Part shown: positions 55,216 to 64,000 of the stretch, piece by piece
Layout of the letters: the number at the start of each line of letters is the position of its first letter
Position numbering within the stretch: position 1 is the first letter of the stretch
NCBI GenBank assembly: GCA_963727245.1
Contig: CAVSFO010000016.1
Span: forward strand, 186,001 to 250,000
DNA: 64,000 nucleotides
Direction of reading: 5' to 3'
From: JBKQVT01 sp963727245
GTDB lineage: Bacteria > Planctomycetota > Planctomycetia > Pirellulales > Thermoguttaceae
Notes under the pieces: model-generated
The model's input: only the letters and a program-made list of their open reading frames with translations
Databases searched by the model: none
Told to the model about the DNA's origin: nothing
Translations under genes and position numbers: made by a program

Positions 55216-56354
55216 ATGGCCGAACCCGAGAACTCCTCCGCCGGCCCGCCTGCCGATGACGAACTGATCGACACCTTGCGGCTGGTACTGGTCGAGGGCG
55301 TCGGGCCGCGAACGCGACAGACGCTGATGCGGCGGTTCGGCTCGGCGCGGGCGGTGCTGACCGCCGCACCGGGCGAACTCCGCGAGCTGCCGGGCGTCGG
55401 CCCCAAACTGACCGCACGGATTCTCGCCGCCGGCCCGGAAATCAACGTCGCCGAGGAAATCGCCCTCTGCCGCAAACACCACATCGACATCCTCATCGAG
55501 TCCGACCCGCGCTATCCCCGCCTGCTGCGCGAGATCGCCGATCCGCCGGGCGTGCTGTTTGTGCGCGGGCGGCTCGATCCCCGCGACGGACTGGCCGTGG
55601 GCATCGTCGGCACGCGCCATGCCACGCAGTACGGCCTGCGGCAGGCGGAACGACTGGCCGGCAGCCTCGCCCGCGCCGGCCTGACCATCGTCAGCGGCCT
55701 GGCCCGGGGGATCGACGCGGCGGCCCATCGCGGGGCGCTGGCGGCCGGGGGGCGGACCATCGGCGTGCTGGCCAGCGGCGTGCTGAACATCTACCCGCCC
55801 GAACACGACCACCTGGCCGACGAGGTGGCCGCCGCCGGGGCGCTCTTGAGCGAGCAGCCCGCCCGCTCGGCGCCGCTGGCGGGCACGTTTCCGCAGCGCA
55901 ACCGCTTGATCAGCGGCCTGTCGTTGGGCGTGATCATCGTGGAGGCGGCCGAGCGGAGCGGGCGCTGATTACCGCCCGCCACGCCATGGAGCAGGGCCGC
56001 GAGGTCTTCGCGGTGCCGGGCAATGCCGACAGCCGCTCGTCGCGGGGCTGCCATCGGCTGATCCGCGACGGCGCCAAGCTGATCGAGACGGCCGACGACG
56101 TGCTGGAGGAACTCGGCCCGCTGGTCGAGGCCGTCCCCGGCGGCGACGGCCAGGTCCTGCACCATCCGGCCGAGTTGCTCCTGAACGAGACCGAGCGGCA
56201 GGTGCTCGCCGCCATCGCCGGCGAAGCGACGTCGATCGACGAGATCGTTTCCCGCAGCGGTTTGCCGGTGGCCAGCGTGCTCTCGACGCTCAGCGTGCTG
56301 GAGATCCGCCACCTCGTCCGCCGCCTCAGCGGGACGACCGTCGTGCGGCTGTGA
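55216..56354 (+). CDS. dprA: DNA processing protein DprA (frameshift in this sequence)
   Basis: DprA loads RecA onto incoming single-stranded DNA in natural transformation. An N-terminal HhH-like region (GARAVLTAAPGELRELPGVG) precedes the Rossmann fold with VGIVGTRHATQYGLRQAERL, TIVSGLARGIDAAAHRGAL and SGLSLGVIIVEAAERSG. One base is lost near 55963; the chain continues as LITARHAMEQGREVFAVPGN and SSRGCHRLIRDGAKLIETAD, then a C-terminal winged helix (LLNETERQVLAAI). Start at 55216. Confidence 0.92.
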
Positions 56355-56415
56355 ACGAAAGGGAGGCGGGGAGGAGCCGTTCACGGGGACGACCCACTTC
56401 CATGTGGCCACAAAC

Positions 56416-56638
56416 AAGGCTCGCGCAGAGACGCAGAGGATGGTGTAAGAGGTTCACGCGAATGCCATTGGGACGACTGTCGTGGAACGAGCCCGCCTGG
56501 CCGGCCAAACGCCGGGTTATCTGTCGAACTTCGGCGGGGCCTAATGAAAGATGGCATCCTGCGCGGCCAGTGGTTTCGAAGGACCGCAACCCGGCAACAT
56601 TTTGCCCTGCGTCCCCGCGCCTCTGCGCGAGCCTTTTT
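56416..56638. repeat. Repeat with GGCTCGCGCAGAGACGCAGAG arms
   Basis: The left arm at 56416-56438 and the inverse CCTCTGCGCGAGCCTTTTTT near 56619-56638 bound a ~220-base stretch in the gap 56355-56847. The same arms surround 62245-62398. No gene was recognised inside. Confidence 0.65.
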
Positions 56639-56847
56639 TGTGGTGCGAACCAGGGGTCTTGTGAACGATCACGGAGGCGAAACCGGGGAGTGGCTTTTTC
56701 CCCAAGTTCCAGGGGCGATGACGATAGTGCCACCGTAGGGGTAATCAGGCGTCGCCCACCCATCGGGAGGCTGTCGGCGACGAATTGACAAAACCCGGCT
56801 GGGGTCCTTATGATAATGGTTCACCGGCGGGAAATCTGTCGGCGATG

Positions 56848-56920
56848 GACAGGTAGCTCAGTTGGTAGAGCACTGGACTGAAAATTCAGGTGTCGCCGGT
56901 TCAATCCCGGCCCTGTCCAC
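56848..56920 (+). tRNA. tRNA-Phe (anticodon GAA)
   Basis: Acceptor GGACAGG pairs with CCTGTCC, the D arm is GCTC...GAGC, the anticodon stem CTGGA/TTCAG carries the loop CTGAAAA (GAA), and the T arm is GCCGG TTCAATC CCGGC. The discriminator is A at 56920. CCA is not encoded (CTG follows). Confidence 0.97.
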
Positions 56921-57253
56921 TGAATACAACATCTTTTCCCATAATGACTTGCGGCACAATTCTGGCCGCAGACCATTTTGCCGGCGCTGGCAGAATGGTG
57001 GCTCGGCTCGTTACCCGATTGCTCGCAAGAGGTTATGGCTTTCCTGGTGGCGTTCTCGAATCGCCGCCATTGGGTCTATCCCAAGAGCGGTTGAAGGTCA
57101 CGGGCACTCCAATACTGGGCCCCGTAGTCGTTGGTCTTCTTCGGGCCGTGCTCCGCTCCCGCCAACCTGGCGCCAGCGCCAGGCCGAATACCGCCTGCGG
57201 CGGGAGTGCCCGTGAACGGGCATACCTTCCCCTGGTTGGCTCCCGCCTTGCGG
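56921..57253. other. Gap without a recognised gene
   Basis: Between tRNA-Phe and the convergent alpha-galactosidase gene I find no supported coding frame, repeat pair or terminator. Confidence 0.5.
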
Positions 57254-59357
57254 TCAACGGCCGGCCGTCAGCCGCACCAGGACCACGCCGTGCCGGGGCA
57301 CCGGGGCGGAGAACTGGCCGTCAAACTCGCCCAGGTCCCGCTGCCGCCAGAGGTCGCGGACCGTTTGCTTGCCCGCAACGCCCACGTCCGACCAGCGGGC
57401 CGTCACCGTCGTCGCCGCGTCGCCGCGGTTGAACAGGCCGAGCGCCTTCGAGCCGTCCTCGAGGTCCCGGGCCCAGACTTCCAGGTTGCCTTGCTTGGCC
57501 ACTCGATGGCCCGGACGGCCCAAGGGGTCCTGGTCCACGTCCAACACCTCGTCGTTGCAGAGCAGGCCGAGGGTGAAGTCGTCCAGCCGCGTGATGTCGC
57601 CGCCGAGAATCAGCGGCGCCGCCGCCAGCGACCACAGGGTCACGTGGCTGTACTGCTCGTTGGGCGTCAGGGGCGTCACGGCGGTGCCGCCTTTCCAATT
57701 GGAAAGATAGCCCAGGAGCAGATAGTCGGGATCGTTCCAACCGCCGGGGCCGCCGTACTTGTGCAGTTCGCGGGCGGAGTACAGATCGAAGCCGTCGCGG
57801 AACAGTGCGCGGGGGATATCCTCGAAGGTGCCGCCCAAGTCGCCGGCCGTGCGCCAACTGTTGCCCACGCTGGCGCCCCACTTCCACACGTCGCCCTGGC
57901 CGTATTGACAGAGGTTCAGCACGAGGTCGCGATTGACTTTCCGCAACTCGCCGTACATCCGCTCATAGGGCACCTTCAACTCGGGCATGTCGCAGTTGGG
58001 CGCCACCGTCCAGTACGAGCACCAGTCGTACTTGAGGAAATCGAAACCCCAGTCGGCGAAGCGTTGGGCGTCCAGGGCCTCGTGCCGATAGCAGCCGGTG
58101 AAGCCGGCGCAGGTGCTTGGGCCGGGAGAGCTATAGATGCCCGCCTTCAGGCCGCGGTGATGGATGTAATCGGTCAGGGCCTTCATGTCGGGGAAGCGGC
58201 GGTTGGCGTTGATCTTGCCCTGGGCGTCGCGCGGCGTGCCGCCGGTGTCGTTCTTGGCGCTGGCTCTGACCGCCCAGCAATCGTCGATGTTGACATAGAC
58301 ATAGCCGTGGTTGATCATGCCGGTCATTACCATGGCGTCGGCGGCGTCGCGCATGATCTTGTCGGTGACGTGGCCTTCCCAAATGTACCAACTGTTCCAG
58401 CCCAGGTAGGGCGTCAGCGCCAGGCGATCGCCGACGACGATGCGGAGCTTCCGCCCCGCGGTCCCCAGGGCATTGGTAGCCCGCAGCGTCACGACATGCT
58501 CGCCCGCCTTGGCCAAGGAGCCGGTGATCTGGCCGTTGCGGGGATCGACCGTCAAGCCGTCGGGCAGCCCGTCGGCGGCAAACTCCATAGGCCGCCGGCC
58601 GGTGGCCGCGATCGTGTAGAGGAACGGATGGCCGGGCCGGACGCCGAAGATCTTGGCGCCGTTGATCCGCGGTTGCGGCGACGGGGCGGGGGTCAGGATG
58701 ACCGCCTCCTCCAGGTCCTTGGCCTCCAGATCGGCGAAGTAGGTCTGCGCGTCGGCCTTGCTCCAGAGGCCGATCTTGCCCGCGCCCTTGAAGGTGTCGT
58801 CCTTGACGTCCAGTTGCAGTTTGCCGTCGAAATAGCACTGGATGTGATTGCCCTTCTGCACCACTGCGCAGCCGGTGCCACGCTCCGGCGGGGACCTTCA
58901 TTTTCACCTCGGCCAGGAATTTCGACCGCTTGCCGGCCACCACGTTGTAGACTCGGTAGTTGTCTTCCAAGGGATTCATGCGGGCGACGTAGTAGTTGTT
59001 GGCGTCTTGGTATCGCCAGACCAACCCGCCGCCCTGATCCAACTTGCCCGCCACCGCTTTGAAGGCCACCGACAGGTCGACGTCGGTGAAGCTGGTGTTG
59101 TCGGCGATGCAGAGGTTGAAGAATTTATTCGGCCCTTGGTCGGAGGTCTGGGCCAGGACCTTCTTGCCGTGCGGCGCGGTGGCGTCCTCGACGACCTTCC
59201 AGACGCTGCCCGCTCCCACGCCCGTCTTGGCCGCCGTCCAGCCCGGCGGCAGTTGGCCGACCTTGGCGCCATCCAGCGACATCGTGAACGTGGGGGCGGC
59301 GGAGGCCGTCGCGGAGGCAATGATTGCAGAGGCCAAGACCATCGTCAGTCGCATCAT
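57254..59357 (-). CDS. GH27 alpha-galactosidase-like enzyme with N-terminal jelly-roll and Ig-like domains (frameshift)
   Basis: A signal peptide (MVLASAIIASATASAAPTF) is followed by a DUF1080/lectin-like jelly-roll (~20-200), an Ig-like putative domain (GLTVDPRNGQITGSLAKAGE) and the GH27 barrel: LTPYLGWNSWYIWEGHVTDK, VYVNIDDCWAV, and the nucleophile in FDFLKYDWCSYW. It should remove terminal alpha-galactosyl (or alpha-N-acetylgalactosaminyl) residues from polysaccharide outside the cytoplasm. An extra base near 58866 splits the frame (WHRLR to VVQKGNH). AGGAGA precedes the ATG at 59357. Confidence 0.9.
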
Positions 59358-59417
59358 GGTGACTCTCCTGAAAAAGCAAGGCGGGGGAAGGTAGATCAAA
59401 TTATCCTTGATCCACCG

Positions 59418-59879
59418 CTACGCGTCCAGGGCCCGGGGGGGCTCTTTTCCCTTGCTCTGCGATTCGAGGTAGGCGCTGAGCATGATCTGGGCGGCCACCA
59501 TGTCGCGGCGACGCTTGCGGCGATTGCCGGTCAATTGGGCGTCCAACAGGAACTGCTCGGCTTCGCTGCTGGTGAAACGTTCGTCGAAGAACTCGACCGG
59601 CACGCCCGTCACGTCGCCGAGCCACTGGCCGAAGCGGCGGGCTTCCTGCGACTTCTGGCTCTCGCGGCCGTCGAGATGGACCGGCAGGCCGACCACCCAC
59701 AACACGATCGCTTCTTCGGCGGCCAACTGCTGGAATCGCCGGGCGTCCAGCGCCGGCGTGCGGCGGGTGTAGTTTTCCAGCGGACTGGCGATGCGCCGCT
59801 CGGGATCGGAAATAGCCACGCCGATCCGCACGGTCCCGTAATCGACGCCGCCGATGCGGCCGGCAGGAGCCTCGTTCAT
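59418..59879 (-). CDS. ruvX: RuvX/YqgF-family RNase-H-fold nuclease
   Basis: This is the pre-16S rRNA / Holliday-junction resolvase-type protein. The 153-residue sequence has the motif I Asp in GGVDYGTVRIGVAIS, the strand VLWVVGLPVHLDGRESQKSQ, the catalytic VEFFDERFTSSEAEQFL and the final Asp-containing helix RRDMVAAQIMLSAYLES. Its start overlaps the lipase-like gene's stop by four bases. Confidence 0.92.
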   Translation of the reverse strand: MNEAPAGRIGGVDYGTVRIGVAISDPERRIASPLENYTRRTPALDARRFQQLAAEEAIVLWVVGLPVHLDGRESQKSQEARRFGQWLGDVTGVPVEFFDERFTSSEAEQFLLDAQLTGNRRKRRRDMVAAQIMLSAYLESQSKGKEPPRALDA

Positions 59880-60862
59880 CCCTTCACCCTCGCCGCCTCG
59901 GAAATGAAGAAGCCGTGTTGCAGGAACCGCAGGGTGTACTCCTGGACCTTGGCGTTGAACATGAAAATGGAGTGCTGCACGGGCACGAGGCGGTAATCGG
60001 TGGCCCCGGCCAGCCGCGTGGTCTCGACGTTGAGGATGCCGTCATTGTCGCCGCGCAGGAGGAGGTTGTAGCCGTGGCCGTCGTTCCTGCCGCCGGCAAG
60101 GATGCCGAACTCGCACGCCGGCGTGGCCAGTTTTTCTTCCAATCGCTGCCAATCCCGGCCCAACTGCTGGCCCGTCTGGCCCATGACCACTTGATAGATC
60201 TTGTTGTCGCCGAGCGTCAAGGCCAGCAGCGAACCGTGATTGGGCGGGGCCAGCATCACGAAGCGCTTGATCCGCCCGTCGGGCCGCCGGCCGCTGGACG
60301 CATCGGTCTGGTCGCCCAGGTAGCGGCGGACCACGATGTTGCCCAGGCTGTGGGCGACGAAATTGATCTCTTCGATGCCGTCGAGGTTGTCGATGATGTG
60401 GGCGAGCGACTTGGCGTTGGCGCCGATGTCGCGCTGCGTGCTCGGGTAGGTGACGTTGAAGACGCTATAGCGGCCGCGCTCGCGCAGGTACTTGGCCAGA
60501 TCGGCCATGTGGCTGCGGTCGGCGCCAAGGCCGTGCAGGACGATCACCGCCTTGCCGCGCATGGGCGGCATTTTCCGCTGCCGCTTGAGCTGCCCGAGCG
60601 CGGCCAGGCACTCGTCGTACGTGCCCGAGGCGTGGCGGAAATCGTTGCCGTCCAGCAGCCGATAATCGCCCGTCAAGACGTTCTGCTGGATGCGCCACTC
60701 GTGGAAGAACAGTTCGTCGGCCCAGAACTGTTTCCCTCCCATGGTCGGCATGGGGATCGGGCTGACGGGCCCGCCGGCTGGGAGCCGGCCGGCCGCCGAA
60801 AGCGCCAGCGCCAGCGTGATGGCGGCGGCGATCGATCGACGGTGCGGTCGTTGAGAATCCAC
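59876..60862 (-). CDS. Exported alpha/beta-hydrolase, lipase-like
   Basis: A signal peptide (AAAITLALALSAAGRLPAGG) precedes an alpha/beta-hydrolase core: oxyanion AVIVLHGLGADRSHMADLAK, nucleophile Ser in INFVAHSLGNIVVRRYLG, and NHGSLLALTLG after it. It acts on an ester, probably a lipid, in the periplasm. I prefer GTG 60862, seven bases after GAGG; the frame also opens at TTG 60886. It is co-transcribed with ruvX. Confidence 0.85.
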   Translation of the reverse strand: MDSQRPHRRSIAAAITLALALSAAGRLPAGGPVSPIPMPTMGGKQFWADELFFHEWRIQQNVLTGDYRLLDGNDFRHASGTYDECLAALGQLKRQRKMPPMRGKAVIVLHGLGADRSHMADLAKYLRERGRYSVFNVTYPSTQRDIGANAKSLAHIIDNLDGIEEINFVAHSLGNIVVRRYLGDQTDASSGRRPDGRIKRFVMLAPPNHGSLLALTLGDNKIYQVVMGQTGQQLGRDWQRLEEKLATPACEFGILAGGRNDGHGYNLLLRGDNDGILNVETTRLAGATDYRLVPVQHSIFMFNAKVQEYTLRFLQHGFFISEAARVKG

Positions 60863-60937
60863 GGTCTGCCTCGCAGGGCTTGTCAACGCGAATTATGTAA
60901 CGCCGGGCAGAACGATGCAAGATGAGAATAGCTTCCT

Positions 60938-60969
60938 GGTGGGGCTCGCTCCGCTCGACCCACCCTACA
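60938..60969. repeat. Half-copy of the GTGGGGCTCGC/GACCCACCCTAC repeat
   Basis: It matches one arm of the perfect palindrome at 62281-62362. It lies between divergent genes, before the FloA-like gene. Confidence 0.7.
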
Positions 60970-61052
60970 GATGCCTCCGCAACGGGTTGCGTAAGGGTCC
61001 GGGCGGGGTTATCTTAGTAACCTGCCTGCTAACTGAGAAAAGGAGAACTGCC

Positions 61053-61439
61053 ATGCCCGTTGGCCAAGACTTGATCGTAATGATCGCCGTCTCGATAATG
61101 TTTCTGCTCCTGGCGATCTCCTTTGTGGTCTTTCTCCTATTTTTTGGCGTTTGGTTTCAGGCGTATATGTCGGGGCTGTCGGTCAGTCCTTTCGCGCTGC
61201 TCGGGATGTCGTTGCGGCGTACCAACAGCAGGGCGGTGGTGCGTGCCCTCATCATGGCGAAGCAGGGGGGCACGGCCGTTTCCTGTGCCGAAATGGAACA
61301 AGCCTGTCTGCAAGGGGTCGAGCTGGAGAAGGTCACGCTGGCCCTGATCGAGGCCAAGAAGAAGGGGATCGCGGTCACGTTTCAGGAACTGGTCGATGCC
61401 GAACTGCAAGACCGGCTTCGCGAGAAACTCAAGATGTGA
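61053..61439 (+). CDS. Stand-alone FloA-like N-terminal membrane module
   Basis: The 128-residue protein has one strong membrane helix (IMFLLLAISFVVFLLFFGVW) followed by a region closely resembling the N-terminal ~95 residues of FloA flotillin: SPFALLGMSLRRTNSRAVVR, ALIMAKQGGTAVSCAEMEQA, VTLALIEAKKKGIAVTFQEL. FloA is ~330 residues, with an SPFH domain and coiled-coil that are absent here. The frame ends in a normal stop and AAAGGAG precedes the ATG, so this looks like a real short gene. It might partner a full FloA elsewhere. Confidence 0.8.
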   Translation: MPVGQDLIVMIAVSIMFLLLAISFVVFLLFFGVWFQAYMSGLSVSPFALLGMSLRRTNSRAVVRALIMAKQGGTAVSCAEMEQACLQGVELEKVTLALIEAKKKGIAVTFQELVDAELQDRLREKLKM

Positions 61440-61527
61440 AGGGACGGCCCGGACGGACACGGGAAGACGAGAAAAGACAAAACTCACGCGGAGCCGCGGA
61501 GGAGGCGGCAAGCAAGCTGAGCACGAC

Positions 61528-62232
61528 ATGAGCAACTCCGTCCGCGGACTCTTCATCACCGGCACCGATACCGGCGTGGGCAAGACCTACGTGGCGGCCA
61601 TGATCGCCCGAGCGCTGGCGGCGGCGGGCCGGCGCGTCGGCGTCTATAAGCCGGCGGCCAGCGGCTGCGGGCGCCAAGCCGGTGGCGGCCTGATTTCCGA
61701 CGACGCCCTGGCGCTCTGGAACGCCGCCGGCCGGCCAGGCCAGCTCGAGCGCGTCTGCCCGCAATGCTTCGAGGCCCCGCTGGCCCCGCACCTGGCCGCC
61801 GCCCGGGAAGGCAAACGGCTCGACGCCGACCTGATGCGCAGCGGTCTGGACTACTGGCGGCAAGGCTCGGAAATCGTCTTGGTCGAGGGTTCCGGCGGGC
61901 TGATGTCGCCGCTGGGCCAGACCGAGTACAACGGCGACCTGGCCGCCGCGTTCGGCTTTCCCCTGCTGATCGTGGCCCGGAACGTCCTGGGCACGATCAA
62001 CGCCACGCTCCAGACGCTGGTGGCGGCCACGGCCTTCGGCCAGGGGCTGCCGGTGGCGGGCATCCTCTTGAACCATCCCTCACCGCCGCCGCCGGACGAC
62101 CTCAGCGTGCCGCTCAACCGCCAGGAGTTGCTGGCCCGTTGCGTGCCGCCGCTGCTGGCGGAGGTCGCCTTCGGAGCCGCGGAATTCGACGCCCCCATCG
62201 ACTGGTTCGCGCTGGCGCAAGAGCCGGCTTGA
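61528..62232 (+). CDS. bioD: Dethiobiotin synthetase BioD
   Basis: BioD closes the ureido ring of dethiobiotin with CO2 and ATP. The 234-residue protein starts MSNSVRGLFITGTDTGVGKT (P-loop), with KPAASGC, LVEGSGGLMSPLGQTEYNGD and LLIVARNVLGTINATLQTLV. It is separate from bioF. I see no other bio gene in the window. Confidence 0.94.
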   Translation: MSNSVRGLFITGTDTGVGKTYVAAMIARALAAAGRRVGVYKPAASGCGRQAGGGLISDDALALWNAAGRPGQLERVCPQCFEAPLAPHLAAAREGKRLDADLMRSGLDYWRQGSEIVLVEGSGGLMSPLGQTEYNGDLAAAFGFPLLIVARNVLGTINATLQTLVAATAFGQGLPVAGILLNHPSPPPPDDLSVPLNRQELLARCVPPLLAEVAFGAAEFDAPIDWFALAQEPA

Positions 62233-62244
62233 GCCGTCGGACAA

Positions 62245-62398
62245 AGGAAAGGGCTCGCGCAGGGACGCAGGGGGAAAGTTGTAGGGTGGGTCGAGCGCAG
62301 CGAGCCCCACCATAACGTTTTCACGGGTTCTGGTGGGGCTCGCTGCGCTCGACCCACCCTACACGCTCCGCGCCTCTGCGCGAGTCTTCCTTCTTTCC
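62245..62398. repeat. Two nested palindromic repeats
   Basis: Outer arms GGGCTCGCGCAGGGACGCAG and GCGCCTCTGCGCGAGTC enclose a perfect inner palindrome (62281-62362) with arms GTAGGGTGGGTCGAGCGCAG. One repeat appears to have been inserted into another between two convergent genes. Confidence 0.75.
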
Positions 62399-62401
62399 GC
62401 C

Positions 62402-64000
62402 CTACTTCACCGGCTTCCAATCGTGCGCGCCGGGCCCGGAGCCGATCACCGGGAAGGACGTAATCCGCAGCCGGGCGGCGCCCATCGGGATCAGTGTCAC
62501 CGTCTCCACCGGCGCGTCCGATCGCACCGGACTGGGCTGCAAGACGTTCAACAGGCCGTTGGCGTCCAGCGTCCAGGCGGGGATCTTGCGGGCCTTCGCC
62601 TTGATCTCAATCGGCGCAGTCTCGGGCGTAAACGGCTGCGCCGGCAGCGGCCCCGTGCTGCGAACGACCTCGAACGTGCGGGCCGGGGCCTTCTCGTCCA
62701 ACACCAGCCCGTAGTTCCACGGCGTCGAGGGAAGCAGCTCGAACTCCGGCCACTGCGGGAACTTCTCGGCACGGCCGCCGAACTTCTTCCACTGCTCGCC
62801 GATCTTCAGCGAGAACGTCAGCGGCCCGTAATCGACCGACGCCGAGTCCTTGTTCTTCGGCCAGGTCCGCACGCTGACGGCCATGGGGAGCTTCAGTTCG
62901 ACGGCGTCGCCGCTTTGCCAATCGCGCTCGATGCGAATGAAGGAAAGCGGCTTGGCGTCCACGGCCACCGCCTGGCCGTTGATCGAGACGGCCGGCTGTT
63001 GGCACCAGCGGGGAACACGGAAGTAGAGAGGGAACCGCACCGCCTGGGGCGTCGTCAGCTTCAAGGCGATGGTGTCGCTGAAGGGATAGTCCGTGGCGGC
63101 GGCGATTTCGACGGCGGTGCCGTCGCCGGGGCCGACCTTGGCGGTCACGTCCGAGGCGGCGTACATCGTGGCGCACAGGCCGCGGTCGGCCGTGGCGTGC
63201 CACAGCTCTTCGGCGAAGTAGGGCCAGCCGTGCGAGACGTTGTGCTGGCAGCAGCGGAAGTCCCAGGGGCTAAAGGCGAGCATGTTGCCGCCGTTTTGGA
63301 TTCCCGGGGCCTTGTTCCTGGTGTCGCACACGACCATGTTGGCGCCGGTGAGGTAGTGCAGCCCCTTTTCGTTGGCCAACAAGGCGGCGGGCAGCGAGTT
63401 GAAGGCGACTTCTTCGCAGCGGTCGCACCAGACGGGATTGCCGCCGATCTTGGCGAGCATCTCGAAGCTGTGCATCAGCTCGACCCAGGAGCAGGTTTCG
63501 CAGCCCTGCCGGGGGTCGCCGTAGCCGGTGCGGACGTTTTCGTCGGCGGCGATGCCGCCGCCGGGGAACTGGCCGAACTCGCCGGTGATCTTCTGGTAGT
63601 TGCTCTCGGCGCGGTCGAGGAACTCCTGCTTGCGGCCCTGCATGAAGTAGACGCCCGGCTCGCGGAAGCCCTGGGAGATGTTCACTCCATGGCCGTCGAT
63701 GATGCCGGTGCTCCAGGGGGCGCCGCGGCGATGGATCTTCGCGGCCAGTTCCAGCAGCCAGGGCTCGCCGGTGCGGTTGTAGAGCCAGTAGACGCTCTCC
63801 AGGTTGTCCGAGGCCCGCATCTTGGACCAGTAATCAACCAGGAAGTCGGCCTCCTTGTAATTCAACTGGAAGCGGAAGTATTTCGACATGAAGGGCAGCA
63901 CCCGCGAATCGTGGCTATATTCGTAGTACGATTGCAGGGCGTTGAGCATGAGCATGTTGGGCCAGAAGTCGACACGGGCGTTGGGGTCGTTATGGACCTT
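62402..64000 (-). CDS. GH127-type beta-L-arabinofuranosidase-like enzyme (DUF1680), 5' end outside window
   Basis: The open frame continues to the window edge (…VDFWPNMLMLNALQSYYEYS), so the N-terminus is missing. The alpha/alpha barrel has the GH127 metal/thiolate residues: Glu and Cys in GCETCSWVELMHS and two Cys in WDFRCCQHNVSHGWPYF. The C-terminal beta domains follow (RFPLYFRVPRWCQQPAVSIN). It should cleave beta-L-arabinofuranosides of plant or algal glycans. Together with GH27 it suggests polysaccharide use. Confidence 0.9.
   Translation of the reverse strand, partial: KVHNDPNARVDFWPNMLMLNALQSYYEYSHDSRVLPFMSKYFRFQLNYKEADFLVDYWSKMRASDNLESVYWLYNRTGEPWLLELAAKIHRRGAPWSTGIIDGHGVNISQGFREPGVYFMQGRKQEFLDRAESNYQKITGEFGQFPGGGIAADENVRTGYGDPRQGCETCSWVELMHSFEMLAKIGGNPVWCDRCEEVAFNSLPAALLANEKGLHYLTGANMVVCDTRNKAPGIQNGGNMLAFSPWDFRCCQHNVSHGWPYFAEELWHATADRGLCATMYAASDVTAKVGPGDGTAVEIAAATDYPFSDTIALKLTTPQAVRFPLYFRVPRWCQQPAVSINGQAVAVDAKPLSFIRIERDWQSGDAVELKLPMAVSVRTWPKNKDSASVDYGPLTFSLKIGEQWKKFGGRAEKFPQWPEFELLPSTPWNYGLVLDEKAPARTFEVVRSTGPLPAQPFTPETAPIEIKAKARKIPAWTLDANGLLNVLQPSPVRSDAPVETVTLIPMGAARLRITSFPVIGSGPGAHDWKPVK

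Overview
The window looks like a chromosomal segment of a high-GC planctomycete. The best markers are a DUF1559 pseudopilin-like protein (GFTLVELL N-terminus, VDGSVHFL near the C-terminus), a DUF1080 protein, an ECF sigma / anti-sigma / PDZ trio and a secreted planctomycete-type protein of unknown function. Many short palindromic dispersed repeats and a REP-associated transposase fit the same group. I saw no rRNA, CRISPR array, phage or plasmid functions. One tRNA is present, tRNA-Phe(GAA).

Layout. 1-4 kb: a membrane protein fused to a spermidine-synthase-like domain, a tiny zinc-ribbon membrane protein and a response regulator. 4.3-18.2 kb: a gas-vesicle cluster, the most striking part of the window. 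It holds gvpA, a GvpC-like coiled-coil gene, gvpN, gvpO, gvpG, gvpK, two further GvpA/J/S-type genes, three GvpF/L-type genes, an Hsp20 (GvpH-like) gene, a two-domain CDC48-type AAA+ ATPase and two small proteins I do not recognise. Two paralogous regulators built like NtrC proteins, but with eroded receiver and sigma-54 motifs, bracket it. The last gvpF/L gene is broken by a palindromic repeat. 18.4-22.5 kb: an outer-membrane efflux lipoprotein, a ROK glucokinase and small or unknown genes. 23-25.7 kb: an accessory patch with a leucine-rich-repeat protein and an AbiE toxin-antitoxin pair. 26-30.4 kb: two GT4 glycosyltransferases, hypoxanthine phosphoribosyltransferase and a MATE exporter.

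30.6-35 kb: a MarR-MacA-MacB efflux operon, followed directly by a RAYT transposase bounded by its own repeats. 36.2-42.9 kb: a minus-strand set of a DUF1559 protein, a lipoprotein, a periplasmic CobN-like chelatase, a MotA/TolQ/ExbB channel and a DUF2149 protein. This set resembles the HmuS-type haem/metal dechelatase arrangement. 43.3-50 kb: DUF1080 protein, secreted unknown, bioF and the ECF sigma trio, which ends in a strong terminator. 50.3-56.4 kb: aroB, a periplasmic HAD phosphatase, SUKH and XRE proteins, a RelE/Phd-like pair with a nonsense codon in the toxin, and dprA. 56.8-64 kb: tRNA-Phe, a GH27 alpha-galactosidase, ruvX, a lipase-like hydrolase, a stand-alone FloA-like N-terminal module, bioD, and the 3' part of a GH127-type gene that runs off the window.

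A caution applies throughout. At least fourteen single-base indels interrupt otherwise intact genes, including aroB, dprA, bioF, macB, the CobN-like gene and two glycosyltransferases. Several lie in short homopolymers, and one missing base would repair two overlapping genes at once. This points to consensus error (for example a long-read or metagenome assembly) rather than mass gene decay, so I annotate these as genes with a frameshift in this sequence.
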